Shown: positions 18,231 to 27,425 of the stretch, piece after piece | Layout of the letters: each line of letters starts with the position of its first letter | Position numbering within the stretch: position 1 is the first letter of the stretch | Assembly (NCBI GenBank): GCA_016927755.1 | Contig: JAFGLZ010000183.1 | Span: 62,001-126,000, forward strand | Direction of reading: 5' to 3' | Length of the DNA stretch: 64,000 bases | Source of the DNA: Phycisphaerae bacterium | GTDB taxonomy: Bacteria; Planctomycetota; Phycisphaerae; UBA1845; JAFGLZ01 | Made by a program: the position numbers and the translations under genes | The notes under the pieces: generated by a model | Databases searched by the model: none | Seen by the model: the letters and a program-made list of their open reading frames with translations, nothing else | Told to the model about the DNA's origin: nothing

Positions 18231-18710
18231 ATGTTGCTGGCACTCGCCAAAGGACCCCTGTTGGCCGCAATGATCGTCGTCCTGGCCAACGTCTGTACGC
18301 CCTGTGATACCACCCCCAATCTCGAAGTGGACATGCCTATCGCCACCATCGATTCGGAAAACCCCAACTATGTCACGATCACCGTGACCGGCCAGGAGGG
18401 CTGGGACGAGCACTGGGTGCCCGGGCGCTTCGACAACTTGTCCGCCTCACTGTCGCAGAGCAGCGGCGGCACGGGAGTCGGCCTCGTAATCCTGCATCCA
18501 TACGACGACGCCTGGGTCTACTACGACTGTGGCGCGTGCCCCGCCGTACCCTTCTACGATCGGCGGCATTGTAGCTGGACGCTGACCTTCGGACCCCTGC
18601 CCCTGATCAAGGACGGCCAGCCAGACTGCTTCGCGATCCGCTTCGAGAACACCGGTGAACAGCAGGAGCTCGACTACACCACGCCGCAGCTCTGCGTGGA
18701 AGAGCCCTAA
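18231..18710 (+). CDS. Secreted protein of unknown function, 159 aa
   Basis: The ATG at 18231 follows AAAGGAGAG and begins MLLALAKGPLLAAMIVVLAN, a signal peptide; the next residues VCTPCDTTPN make lipidation at a Cys possible but there is no clean lipobox. The mature part is acidic, with six to eight cysteines, including CGACPAVPFYDRRHCSW in the middle, suggesting disulfide bonds outside the cytoplasm. I do not recognise a family. It stands alone between a divergent aminotransferase gene and an amylase gene, and is followed by a hairpin at 18726-18771. Confidence 0.6.
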   Translation: MLLALAKGPLLAAMIVVLANVCTPCDTTPNLEVDMPIATIDSENPNYVTITVTGQEGWDEHWVPGRFDNLSASLSQSSGGTGVGLVILHPYDDAWVYYDCGACPAVPFYDRRHCSWTLTFGPLPLIKDGQPDCFAIRFENTGEQQELDYTTPQLCVEEP

Positions 18711-19153
18711 TCGCGCCGACAAGAACGGAACAGGCTCCCAATGCCGCGACCGGCTTGACGAGCCTGTTCCGCTCTCTGCCCCGTTATTCGTCTTGCCCGC
18801 CTCGTCTGCGCGTCGCATACGGACACACCCAATTGATCTTTCTCATTCCTATGTCTTGACTTCGTGGCAGACCTATGGCACATTGCCACAGGATTCGACG
18901 TTGGGCCTTCGTTGCGAGTGCGTCGTCTTCTTCCGCACCTCCCATCATCCTGCAACGATCGCCCTGACGAATGGGCCGGGTCGGATCGTTCGGCAATCCA
19001 AGGAGAACCTCCTCTTCGTTGGTTCGGCGTAGCGAGCGTATGGTCGTTCGCTGTCGCTGAGGAATCGTCGGCTCGCCGGGGCGATAACGCGCAAGCGATG
19101 CGGGGCGTAGGCCGTCCTCGCCTGGGTTTCGCCTGCGTGGAAGGAGTCATGCC
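18711..19153. other. Intergenic region upstream of the amylase gene
   Basis: Contains an 11-bp inverted repeat (18726-18736 with 18761-18771, loop 24 nt) just after the preceding stop, possibly a terminator although no T-run follows. A TTGACT at 18856-18861 has only a poor -10 partner (CACATT, 18879). No coding sequence is supported; base composition is more balanced than in the surrounding genes. Confidence 0.4.
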
Positions 19154-20602
19154 ATGAGCCGATACCGCCACAAACAGCCATTGGGATTCCTGATCGTCGC
19201 CGCAATCCATACGGTCATCGGCGCGCCTGCCCTGGCCCAGGGCGGATACAACGACGACCGCGTCATGATCCAGGGCTTCATGTGGGAGTCGCACCAGAAG
19301 GGCGAATACACCGGCAGCGGCGGACACAAGTACGCCGTCGACTGGCAGGACAAGTGGTACGATCACGTCCGATCCAAGGCCGGCGAGATCGCCGACGCCA
19401 AGTTCGACCTCATCTGGCTGCCGCCGCCCTCCCAGGGCGAAGGCGCCGGCTACCACCCCAAGGAGCTCTACAACTTCGCCAACAACTACGGCAGCAAGGC
19501 GCAACACCAGGCCCTCCTCGCCGCCCTCCTGGCAAAGGGCATCGAGCCGATCGCCGACGTCGTCATCAATCACCGAAACGGCTCCGACGGGTGGGCGGTC
19601 TTTAAGAACCCCGCCTGGCCCGCCGAGTTCATCTGCTCCACCGACGAGTTCTGGGATCAGGCTCCCGATTCGGTCACCCCGCAAGACAAAGCCATCCTCG
19701 AGAGCAGCGAGCGGGGGGCGATCGACTACTGCCTCCGCTCGGACTACAACTGGAACGGCGCCCGCGACCTGGACCACACGAATCCCGAGCTGCGCAAGGC
19801 GATCGAGACCTACCTGAACATGCTCAAGGCCCTCGGTTACCGCGGCTGGCGCTATGACATGGTCAAAGGGTTCGACCCGCAGTACGTCGGGCGATACAAC
19901 CGCGCAACAAAGCCGACCTTCGCCGTGGGCGAGTTCTGGGACGCCGACCCTCTAGCCCTCTCGAGATGGATCGACGCGACTCGCTGGCGCGCCCAGCCGG
20001 ATCCGCCCAAGTCCGCCTGCTGTGCCTTCGACTTCGCGACCTATGAAAGGCTGAAGGACCTGATCGGCAACGGCAAGTACAAAGACCTGAGGGCAATCAC
20101 CTTCAAGGACGGCCAGATGGACGGCCTGATCGCCGTCAACAAGGACAAGGCCGTCACCTTCATCGAGAACCACGACACGGGCTTCCCGCAGAAGCAGTTC
20201 GACTCGTTCGGCAACGACGCCAAGCTGCTGCAGGCATACGCCTTCATCCTGACGCACCCGGGAATCCCATGCGTCTATTGGAAACACTACTTCGACTGGA
20301 ATCGCGGAGACGCCATCAAGGCCCTCATCCGTGCCAGGAAGTACGCCGGCGTCCACAGCGGCAGCTACATCAGGACCGAGGACCACGGAGAGAGCTATGT
20401 CGCCGTCGTGGGCGACAAGCCGTCGGACAGCAGCACCTTGATCGTCAAGATCGGCCCGGGCCTCGAGTTCAAGCCCGACGAAGCCGTCTGGGAACTGGAA
20501 ACCTTCGGCGACGACTACGCCGTCTGGGTCAGACGGGCTAGGAAGGCCGAGACGAAACCCGTCGTCGACAAAGCCAAGGAACCGCTTCCGGCTCCCCAGT
20601 AA
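19154..20602 (+). CDS. Secreted alpha-amylase, GH13 family
   Basis: A 482-aa exported amylase that hydrolyses internal alpha-1,4-glucosidic bonds. Signal peptide about residues 1-29, ending PALAQ. All four GH13 regions are present: I DVVINH (about 135), II GWRYDMVKG with nucleophile Asp at about 235, III GEFWD with acid/base Glu near 260, and IV FIENHDTG near 338. The opening GFMWESHQKGEYTG and the short C-terminal beta domain resemble the plant-like/archaeal alpha-amylase subfamilies (GH13_6/7). Residues 460-482 form a Lys/Pro-rich tail. AAGGAG precedes the ATG by 7-12 bases. It is immediately upstream of a GntR-type regulator, so sugar-responsive control is plausible but not shown. Confidence 0.92.
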   Translation: MSRYRHKQPLGFLIVAAIHTVIGAPALAQGGYNDDRVMIQGFMWESHQKGEYTGSGGHKYAVDWQDKWYDHVRSKAGEIADAKFDLIWLPPPSQGEGAGYHPKELYNFANNYGSKAQHQALLAALLAKGIEPIADVVINHRNGSDGWAVFKNPAWPAEFICSTDEFWDQAPDSVTPQDKAILESSERGAIDYCLRSDYNWNGARDLDHTNPELRKAIETYLNMLKALGYRGWRYDMVKGFDPQYVGRYNRATKPTFAVGEFWDADPLALSRWIDATRWRAQPDPPKSACCAFDFATYERLKDLIGNGKYKDLRAITFKDGQMDGLIAVNKDKAVTFIENHDTGFPQKQFDSFGNDAKLLQAYAFILTHPGIPCVYWKHYFDWNRGDAIKALIRARKYAGVHSGSYIRTEDHGESYVAVVGDKPSDSSTLIVKIGPGLEFKPDEAVWELETFGDDYAVWVRRARKAETKPVVDKAKEPLPAPQ

Positions 20603-20730
20603 GCACGGGAAAGAGGTCGGGCGAAGGCTTGGCGTCGCTTCTGAAACGCGCCTTCTTGTCGTTTCGGCACAAGAGCCGAGCCTCCGCCTTCTCTCAGTCC
20701 CTCCTCGCCACCACACGATGCGAAATGCAC

Positions 20731-20797
20731 TTGACCCGACCCATCCCGTCAAGTAAATTTATCATGTCATGATAGTACATAAAACTGACATGATAAA
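20731..20797 (+). promoter_or_regulatory. Promoter and palindromic operator overlapping the start of the GntR regulator gene
   Basis: TTGACC (20731-20736), a 17-bp spacer and TAAATT (20754-20759) form a promoter. Over and after the -10 lie two nested palindromes: TATCATG-T-CATGATA (20760-20774), and a perfect 12-bp inverted repeat TTTATCATGTCA (20758-20769) / TGACATGATAAA (20786-20797), arms 16 bp apart. The operator covers the predicted transcription start and both candidate ATG codons (20769 and 20790). GntR/FadR proteins bind such palindromes, so autorepression is the natural reading. Confidence 0.65.
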
Positions 20798-21458
20798 CCT
20801 GCCCGCCTCCAGCACGGCCGACCGAATCCGCGCCTACATCCGAAAGAACCGCCTGAAGCCCGGCGACAAGCTCCCCGTGCACGCCGATCTCGCCGCGAAA
20901 CTTGGCATCGGGCCTCGACGCCTCCGCGAAGCCCTGAGCATCCTCGAATACCAGGGATTCATCGAAACGCGAAACAAGGCCGGAACGATCGTCCGACGCC
21001 CAAGCGTCGAACGCCTCGGCGAGCCGATCGCCTGGCACCTCGACGCCTCCGGCTACAAGCTCGAAGACCTGATCCGCGCCCGCGCGTGGATCGAGGGCGG
21101 CGCGGCCGCCGAAGCCGCCGAACGCAGGATCGCTCGGGACCTGCTCCTCATCCTCGACGCGCTCGAGCAGCTCGAGGCGCGCGCCTCATCCGGCCAGTCC
21201 GATCTCGCCGAGGAGAAGGCGTTCCACCTGGCCGTCCTCCACGCCACCCGAAACCCCGTGATCGCCACGTTCGGCCAGCTCGTCACGCTCCAGTTCGAAT
21301 ACGTCGACGCCACGCCCCCCCCGCGACGCCGACGCGACCTATCCAACCGGGAGCACCGCCAGATCTACGAAGCCATCGAGCGGCGCGACGCAAACGCGGC
21401 AAGAAGCCTCATGGTCGCGCACGTCCTCACGCAGCTTGGACGCCGCAAGAAACGCTAG
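20769..21458 (+). CDS. GntR-family transcriptional regulator, FadR subfamily
   Basis: A 229-aa repressor/activator. Residues about 10-78 are the GntR winged helix (LKPGDKLPVHADLAAKLGIG, then LREALSILEYQGFIETR); the rest is an all-helical FCD ligand domain with the expected acidic and His positions (FHLAVLHATRNP, NREHRQIYEAI) that usually bind a metal and a sugar acid or related carboxylate. Translation may start at 20769 or at the second ATG, 20790; the operator spans both and the predicted transcript starts only a few bases upstream, so a near-leaderless mRNA is possible. It is 9 bp upstream of a DegT-type aminotransferase gene and probably regulates that operon and perhaps the amylase. Confidence 0.88.
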   Translation: MIVHKTDMINLPASSTADRIRAYIRKNRLKPGDKLPVHADLAAKLGIGPRRLREALSILEYQGFIETRNKAGTIVRRPSVERLGEPIAWHLDASGYKLEDLIRARAWIEGGAAAEAAERRIARDLLLILDALEQLEARASSGQSDLAEEKAFHLAVLHATRNPVIATFGQLVTLQFEYVDATPPPRRRRDLSNREHRQIYEAIERRDANAARSLMVAHVLTQLGRRKKR

Positions 21459-21467
21459 GAGCCATTC

Positions 21468-22694
21468 ATGACCTCATCGTTCACCAACATCCCCCGCGTC
21501 TCGGACAAGGCCCGACAATATGTCAACGAGGTGCTCGACTTCGGATTTCACAATGGCAACTCGCCGGGCTTCTCCGCCCGACTCGAGCGCGAATTCGCCG
21601 AGCGCTTCGGCCAGAAGTACGGCATCCTCCACGCCAACGGAACCGCCACCATGCACTCGGCCCTGATCGCCTCGAACGTCGGCGTCGGCGATGAGGTGAT
21701 CGTGCCCGCTTACACCGTGGCCATGACCGCCACGGTCGCCCTCTACGCCAACGCCGTCCCCGTCTTCGCCGACGTCGATCCCGAAACGTGGACAATCGAC
21801 CCCGCCGACGTCCGCCGCAAAATCACACCCCGCACCAAGGCCGTCATCCCCGTCTCGATCTGCGGGCTCTCCCCCGATATGGACCCGATCCTCGAAATGG
21901 CCGACCAGAACGATATCACCGTCATCGAGGACAACGCCCAGTGCGTCCTCGGCTACTACAAGGGGCGGATCGTCGGCTCGATGGGCCACTTCGCCAGCTT
22001 CAGCTTCCAAGCCTCCAAGCACGTGACGTGTGGCGACGGAGGCATCCTGATCTGCGGCGACGAGGAACTGGCCACCCGAGCCCGAAAGGCCGCCGTCGTC
22101 GGCTTCTCCACCCTCTCGGCCAGGCCCGGCGACGTCGTCGTCGCCGAGGAGCTTCGCTGCCATCCGACCTTCACCCGACACACGAGCCTGGGCTACAACT
22201 TCCGCCTGCCGGAGATCGCCGCGGCCGCCGCGCTCGGTGAGCTCGAGCGGGTCGAGGAGCTCGTCGAGATGCGCCGCTTCGCCGCCGCCTGTCTCGAAGA
22301 GGTCGTCCGAGAGTGCGACTGGCTCGTCCCGCAGAGGACCCCGGAGGATTGCGTCAACGCCTGGTGGACCTACACCGTGCGAATCGCCCGAGATGACCTC
22401 GACTGGGCCGACCTCCGCGCCAAATTCGTCGAGCTAGGCGGCGAGGGCTTCTACGGGGCCTACCTGCCCGTATACCGAGAGCCAGTCTTCCCGAACCTCA
22501 GCGACGCGGTCAAGGCAAACCCCAAACGCTACCCCCAGTGGGCGGAGTACATGCCGGACTACCGCCAGATAACCTGCCCCGTCTGGGAATCCATCCAACC
22601 AAGGATCATCCAGTTCAAGACCAACCACTACGACGCAGACACCGCCAAACGTCAGGCAGACACCCTGGCCAAGACGATCCGGATGTTCTCGTAA
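21468..22694 (+). CDS. DegT/DnrJ/EryC1/StrS family PLP-dependent aminotransferase
   Basis: A 408-aa enzyme of the sugar aminotransferase family, which normally transfers an amino group to a keto-sugar nucleotide or related polyol. Landmarks: NGTATMHSALIAS near residue 60, VIVPAYTVAMTATVAL, DVDPETWTIDP, and the PLP lysine in FQASKHVTCGDGG. AGGAG lies seven bases before the ATG, 9 bp after the regulator stop, so the two are one operon. Members adjacent to catabolic regulators sometimes act in inositol or amino-sugar metabolism; with no NDP-sugar synthesis genes nearby, the substrate is open. Confidence 0.88.
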   Translation: MTSSFTNIPRVSDKARQYVNEVLDFGFHNGNSPGFSARLEREFAERFGQKYGILHANGTATMHSALIASNVGVGDEVIVPAYTVAMTATVALYANAVPVFADVDPETWTIDPADVRRKITPRTKAVIPVSICGLSPDMDPILEMADQNDITVIEDNAQCVLGYYKGRIVGSMGHFASFSFQASKHVTCGDGGILICGDEELATRARKAAVVGFSTLSARPGDVVVAEELRCHPTFTRHTSLGYNFRLPEIAAAAALGELERVEELVEMRRFAAACLEEVVRECDWLVPQRTPEDCVNAWWTYTVRIARDDLDWADLRAKFVELGGEGFYGAYLPVYREPVFPNLSDAVKANPKRYPQWAEYMPDYRQITCPVWESIQPRIIQFKTNHYDADTAKRQADTLAKTIRMFS

Positions 22695-22724
22695 CGGAGT
22701 CAGCGTCAAGCGGAGATCATCGCG

Positions 22725-25448
22725 ATGACGTCAATCGAATCAGCAGGATCCCAAGATTCCTCCGAGAACGACCGCGTGCCCCATCGCCGTCCTAGCACGG
22801 GCATCTTGCCCGTGGATCGCAACGCAGACCGGGTGCCCCATCGCTTCAGCGGTGGGGAACTCGAATTCGAAGCGCGTCCAGGTGTGTCTTCCCCGAAACA
22901 AGCCGCGCAGGCCCTCCCACATCGACCATTCGCCACCGCCCTCCTCCTGCTCCTGGCCAACACAACGGCCCTGGCCGCCACCCCGTCCGCAACCGCCCCC
23001 TCCACCGCCGAGTGGGCCGGCCAGGGAAGCCATCGCATATGGATCCACGTCGACACCGCAAGCCAACCCCGACCTCGCCCCGGCGACGAGGGCCCCGCCG
23101 AGGTCGCCCTAGACTTCGACAGACTGCTCGCCCCCGACGCACCAAACCGCCGACCCGACCTCACAACGCTCCAGGTCATCCGCCACGACCCGACAACGGG
23201 CAAACCGGTACCCGTGGCCAAGTTCGCCTATGGCAAGAGCAAGCTCGACGTCCCCTGGCGCTGGTACGACGACGCCATCGGCTACGACTTCCCCGAATTC
23301 CAGAACAACATCGACCGGACGAACGGCAAGCTGACCTACGTCAGGATCCCCCGCTTCGGATACTTCTACGATTGCCTCGGCGACGGGCGGAGCGGCCGCC
23401 TCGTCTTCATGCACCGCCACACCGATCCCACCCCCGCACGGTACGCCGTCTACTTCGATCTCCTGCCCGATGGCGCTGAGCCGAATCAGCCGCCCCCTCG
23501 CGCCTGGCTCGGCGATGGCCTGAACCGATGCGACCCTGTCGGCTCATCCTCAACCGGACTCATCCACTCTCGCGTCGAAGTCGCCGATTGGAACGGTGAC
23601 GGACTGTTCGACCTCATCGTCGGCTCCGCCCGCGGCGGCGTGGTCTGGTACCCCAATCGCGGCCGGCTGGGATATCCATCCTTCCCCGTCTCACGCCTCG
23701 TCAAGACCGCCGATGGCCTGCCCCTCGACGTCGGCTGGAGCGCCGCCCCCCGCGCCGTCGATTGGGACGCCGACGGCCGGATCGACCTGCTGACCGGCGC
23801 CGAATGGAATCGCGTCCTACTCTACCGCAACGGCGCAGCGAACGCCGCGCCGTCCCTCGTTTACGACGGCATGCTGCACACGCCCGACGGCAAGCCCCTC
23901 ATGGTCCCCTGGGAACCCTCGCCGGAGACTGAGAAGTTCCACAAGTACACCGTCGACTACTACACCGTCCTCGACACGGCCGACTGGGACGACGACGGCG
24001 ATATCGACCTCCTCGCCGGCGGTTACGTCACCGGACGCATCTACCTCTTCGAGAACACCGCCGGCAAAGGCAAGCGTCCGGTCCTGAGAATGGTCGGTCC
24101 CATCGAGGCCGACGGCGAGCCCGTCGACGTCGGCTGGGCCGCCGCGCCGACCGTCGCCGACCTGGACGACGACGGGGACCTCGACCTCATCTCCGGGTGC
24201 ATGCCGATGACGCCCGGCGGCGGCGACTCGGCCAGCAGCGAAAACTTCCTGCACTACTTCAGAAACGACGGCACGCGCGCCAAGCCCAGACTGCACAAGA
24301 CCCGCCTGCCCCGCAAAGGCGAGTTCCCGTGCGCCGCGCTCGGAACGCCCCGCCTCATCGACTGGACCGCCGACGGACTGCTCGACCTCGTCGTCAGCGC
24401 CGGCACGCAAATCTACCTCTATCGAAACGTCGGCACTCGCCGCGATCCGCTCTTCGAGGCCCACGCCAACCCCCTCCCGAGCACCTGGGGAAACTCGAAC
24501 CTGCCCGGCACGCGATTCGTCGATCCCGACCGCGGCGGCGCGATCGTCCCCGCCTCACACGCCGTCACCGCCAGAGGCATCTGGGGCGCGGCACAACTCA
24601 TCGACTGGAACCGCGACGGGCTCGTCGACGTCGCCGAGGCGCCCTGCGTCTTCATCAACGCCGGACAGGGAAACCCCGGCCTGTACCACAAGCCATTCTC
24701 CGTGCTCCCCGACGGACAGGAGATCTCGCACCTCTCCGGCATCGGCGATGACTGGCGATTCGTGCAGTTCTACGACCTCGACGCAGACGGTCGAACGGAC
24801 TTGATGGACGCCGACCACTCAGGCCACTTCTGGTGGCACCGCAACCGAGGCTCGAATGACAAGTTCGACGTCGACGTCAAAGGCGTGCGGCTGATTCTCA
24901 CCGACGGAAAGCCCGCCAGCGTCGGCCAGGGCATGCAAGGCTTCGATGCCCTCCAGGGCGCCCGAGCGACCTACACGGCCGGCGACTTCGACGGCGACGG
25001 TCTGCCCGACCTCGTCGCCGCAAACGCCCTGGGCGTCGTCCGCTTCTTCCGTCAGACGACTCGACAAGATCCCGCCAATCCGCCAACATTCGCGCCCGCC
25101 GTCCAGATCGGCCAGCTCCCCACCCGCGCCGCGTGCTCCGCCGTCGACTGGAACGCCGACGGAAAGCTCGACGTCGTCGTCGGCTCCGGCTCCGACGCCA
25201 CGTTCGTCTTCCTCGGCCGTCGCGCTGCCGGAGGCCCCCCATTCGAGCCCGCCCAGCGACTCGCCCTGCCCAGCGCGCCGTACGGCACCGGAGCCCCCAT
25301 CACCGTCGGCGACGTCAACGGCGACGGCGACCCCGACGTCGTCCTCCAAACCGCCTACGGCTACCAGTGCCTCTACGAGCACACCTTCATCGCGCACGGC
25401 TACACCCCAGCCAGCGTCATATCATCTCATCAGGAGAAGCGACGGTAA
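22725..25448 (+). CDS. Exported FG-GAP/VCBS repeat protein with ten acidic propeller repeats; repeat elements in its 5' end
   Basis: A 907-aa frame. A hydrophobic signal segment (FATALLLLLANTTALAA) begins only at about residue 68, preceded by residues encoded by two kinds of interspersed repeat (22795-22817 and 22831-22868). A GTG at 22884 would give a normal 854-aa precursor starting just before that signal, so the true start is unclear. The mature protein has at least ten D-x-D-x-D-G-x-x-D repeats (for example DWNGDGLFDLIVG, DWDDDGDIDLLAG, DVNGDGDPDVVLQ), the calcium-binding loops of FG-GAP/VCBS beta-propellers. Such proteins are surface or secreted and may bind glycans or partners. It follows the aminotransferase gene by 30 bp and may be in its operon. 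Confidence 0.8.
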   Translation: MTSIESAGSQDSSENDRVPHRRPSTGILPVDRNADRVPHRFSGGELEFEARPGVSSPKQAAQALPHRPFATALLLLLANTTALAATPSATAPSTAEWAGQGSHRIWIHVDTASQPRPRPGDEGPAEVALDFDRLLAPDAPNRRPDLTTLQVIRHDPTTGKPVPVAKFAYGKSKLDVPWRWYDDAIGYDFPEFQNNIDRTNGKLTYVRIPRFGYFYDCLGDGRSGRLVFMHRHTDPTPARYAVYFDLLPDGAEPNQPPPRAWLGDGLNRCDPVGSSSTGLIHSRVEVADWNGDGLFDLIVGSARGGVVWYPNRGRLGYPSFPVSRLVKTADGLPLDVGWSAAPRAVDWDADGRIDLLTGAEWNRVLLYRNGAANAAPSLVYDGMLHTPDGKPLMVPWEPSPETEKFHKYTVDYYTVLDTADWDDDGDIDLLAGGYVTGRIYLFENTAGKGKRPVLRMVGPIEADGEPVDVGWAAAPTVADLDDDGDLDLISGCMPMTPGGGDSASSENFLHYFRNDGTRAKPRLHKTRLPRKGEFPCAALGTPRLIDWTADGLLDLVVSAGTQIYLYRNVGTRRDPLFEAHANPLPSTWGNSNLPGTRFVDPDRGGAIVPASHAVTARGIWGAAQLIDWNRDGLVDVAEAPCVFINAGQGNPGLYHKPFSVLPDGQEISHLSGIGDDWRFVQFYDLDADGRTDLMDADHSGHFWWHRNRGSNDKFDVDVKGVRLILTDGKPASVGQGMQGFDALQGARATYTAGDFDGDGLPDLVAANALGVVRFFRQTTRQDPANPPTFAPAVQIGQLPTRAACSAVDWNADGKLDVVVGSGSDATFVFLGRRAAGGPPFEPAQRLALPSAPYGTGAPITVGDVNGDGDPDVVLQTAYGYQCLYEHTFIAHGYTPASVISSHQEKRR
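22795..22817 (+). repeat. 23-bp palindromic interspersed repeat, copy 2 (inside a coding frame)
   Basis: Matches 2848-2870 at 22 of 23 positions and has a perfect 8-bp inverted repeat CACGGGCA-TCT-TGCCCGTG. Here it is read in frame as STGILPVD. It is flanked by a partial (22770-22788) and a full (22831-22868) copy of the 38-bp repeat, forming a composite. Confidence 0.7.
22831..22868 (+). repeat. 38-bp interspersed hairpin repeat, copy 1 (inside a coding frame)
   Basis: Begins GGGTGCCCC, contains CATCGCTTCAGCGGTGGGG and ends CGAATTC. Hairpin arms CCCATCGCT/AGCGGTGGG pair over 9 positions with one T-G pair and a TC turn. Read in the VCBS frame as VPHRFSGGELEF. A truncated copy of its first half lies at 22770-22788. 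Confidence 0.85.
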
Positions 25449-25483
25449 CGAGATCGGCACGATCCGAGGACCTGGAACGGCGA

Positions 25484-25521
25484 GGGTGGCCCGTCGCTTC
25501 AGCGGCGGGGAACCCGAATTC
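25484..25521 (+). repeat. 38-bp interspersed hairpin repeat, copy 2
   Basis: Same length, ends and orientation as the others, located 35 bp after the VCBS stop. It differs at both members of one base pair (A to G in the left arm, T to C in the right arm), so pairing is kept. Confidence 0.85.
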
Positions 25522-25662
25522 GTCATGCTTTTGCGCTCCCCACCGCAGAAAGGATTAGCCGCCACGCCTTCACTGCCAGTTCAATCATTCCTGAATGAAG
25601 CTCAGATCCCCAGCAAGCCCATGCCTATCTGACATGAAACCACCCCGTAAGACCGTCACGGC

Positions 25663-27105
25663 TCAAATCACCACCCCCTGCGACCGCAACGTTTCCTGAA
25701 GCTGCTTGATCGGAACCTCTCGCGCGGTCCGCTTGCTCCTAACCGCCAGCGCCGCGGCCGTGCCCGCCGCCTGCCCCGTCGCGATCCCCGTCCCCATCAC
25801 GCGCGTAGCGCTGTAAGCCTCCTGCGTGCTGCCCAGCATCCGCCCGGCCAACAGCAGATTCTCCACGCCCACCGGCAAAATCGATCGATAAGGAATGTCA
25901 AAGTACGTGTTCATCTTCGGGCGGTGCTCGTCCAGGTCCCACCCGATCGTCCCCGGAGTCACCGAGTGCAGGTCAAGGTAGAACGCCCCCCGGGCCACCA
26001 CGTCCTCGAACCGGGCCTCGTGCCGCACGTCATCGGCGGTGAGCGTGTATCCCGCACGGACCCGCCGGCCCTCGCGAGGCCAAACCTGCTGACAGATCGA
26101 GCCCAGATACGCATCAGACAGCGCCTTCGTGTTCGCTTTCAGGTACCGGAAGATCTCCCAGCCGATCGCCCGAGCACGACGTTCCATCTTGCTGTACTCG
26201 ATCGGGTCGGAGAAGTCGCCCCACTGCCGCGGGATCGAGCACCACAGCTCTGTACGCTTCTTGCCCTCCGCCCACCTCGGCCCGATCACCGCCGGTCGAA
26301 TGTCCTTCGGAATCTTGTCCTCCTCCCACGCCTTGCGAAGGATCCCGTTCAGGTTCTCTCCCGTGCCGTACAGGACGTCCGCGACCATGTAACTCAACGT
26401 CGCGGGCTGCATGCGGTGGTCGCTGTCCCGCCCTACGTCGAACTTCGCCCCCGCCGCTGCCGCCAGATCCCCGTCGCCCGAGCCGTCGACGAACACCTTG
26501 CCCGTCGCGATCACCTTGGCCGTTCGATAGATCAGCTCAACCGACTCGATCCGCCCCCCACCCCCAACCTTCGCCGCGTGGAAGTGCGTCCCGTAAAGCA
26601 CGTCCACGCCGTAGTCCGCGAGAATCGCATCGAAGATGATCTTGGCCGGCTCGTGGTCCCACTGAGGCCCGTGCGTAGCGCCAAACTTGCTCAGCCGCTC
26701 GTGGTACTCCACCGCCAACCCCTGGACGATCCACTTCCGAGGATTCATCGTCAGCTCGTCCGTCTTGTGAATCCGCCGATGATCGACCAGCCCCGCGATG
26801 TGAATCACCATCCCGGCCGTGAACGCCCCCCCGCAGTAAGGGTAGCGTTCCACCAACAACGTCTTGGCCCCATTCTTGGCCGCCGCTAGCGCGGCCGTCA
26901 TCCCCGCCATGCCGCCCCCGACCACCACCACGTCATAGCTGAGCTGAATCGTCGCGCTGCCCGGCATCATCCCCTTGGCTCCTTCAGATGCGCTCAAGTC
27001 GCTGTTGCGGCCCAACAGCCCGATCGCGCAGGCCCCCACGCCCGCGACGCCCGCAACATTACCCACGAACTCACGTCTCGTCCAAGTCGACCCCGAACCG
27101 CTCAT
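25663..27105 (-). CDS. Tat-exported FAD-dependent oxidoreductase
   Basis: A 480-aa flavoprotein. The ATG at 27105 has GGGGAGG upstream; the product starts with a twin-arginine signal (TRREFVGNVAGVAG) and so is exported folded with its cofactor. A Rossmann FAD site follows at about residues 57-90: VVVVGGGMAGMTAALAAA, then the ribose-binding acidic residue in LLVERYPYCGG. The second FAD motif is VFVDGSGDGDLAAAAGA, and the C-terminal NLLLAGRMLGSTQEAYSATR completes it. This is the FAD_oxidored type frequent in planctomycetes beside glycan-degradation genes; the natural substrate is not known. Divergently placed from the SGNH hydrolase gene with 320 bp between them. Confidence 0.88.
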   Translation of the reverse strand: MSGSGSTWTRREFVGNVAGVAGVGACAIGLLGRNSDLSASEGAKGMMPGSATIQLSYDVVVVGGGMAGMTAALAAAKNGAKTLLVERYPYCGGAFTAGMVIHIAGLVDHRRIHKTDELTMNPRKWIVQGLAVEYHERLSKFGATHGPQWDHEPAKIIFDAILADYGVDVLYGTHFHAAKVGGGGRIESVELIYRTAKVIATGKVFVDGSGDGDLAAAAGAKFDVGRDSDHRMQPATLSYMVADVLYGTGENLNGILRKAWEEDKIPKDIRPAVIGPRWAEGKKRTELWCSIPRQWGDFSDPIEYSKMERRARAIGWEIFRYLKANTKALSDAYLGSICQQVWPREGRRVRAGYTLTADDVRHEARFEDVVARGAFYLDLHSVTPGTIGWDLDEHRPKMNTYFDIPYRSILPVGVENLLLAGRMLGSTQEAYSATRVMGTGIATGQAAGTAAALAVRSKRTAREVPIKQLQETLRSQGVVI

Positions 27106-27425
27106 CGGCCACCTCCCCAGATCCGCTTCCCGAACTCGCCGCGCCACTCCCAAAGCACGCCCCCAATCGAGCCACTCCCACGTAGCTCACACGATTCTCC
27201 CACTGCCCGCAAGCCCTTCCGCAGCCGCGGTTCTCCAGGACAACACAAGCCCTGCCGCCGCCGCCGGGAACGCCTCAGACGCCTCTCGCCCCAACGTCTC
27301 TCACTTCTCAACAATCTGGAGACCAGGCATTGAAATAGCCTCTTTAGGATTACTAGTATTCCCCGCAGAAGGTTTCTCGCGGGAGAAGGCACGGAAGACA
27401 ACCTACGAAAACAGCAGGAATTAAG
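27106..27425. other. Divergent intergenic region with a candidate promoter
   Basis: For the rightward gene, TTGAAA (27330-27335), an 18-bp spacer and TAGTAT (27354-27359) stand in an AT-rich patch about 65 bp before the ATG. No comparable leftward promoter and no further coding sequence are supported. Confidence 0.45.
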
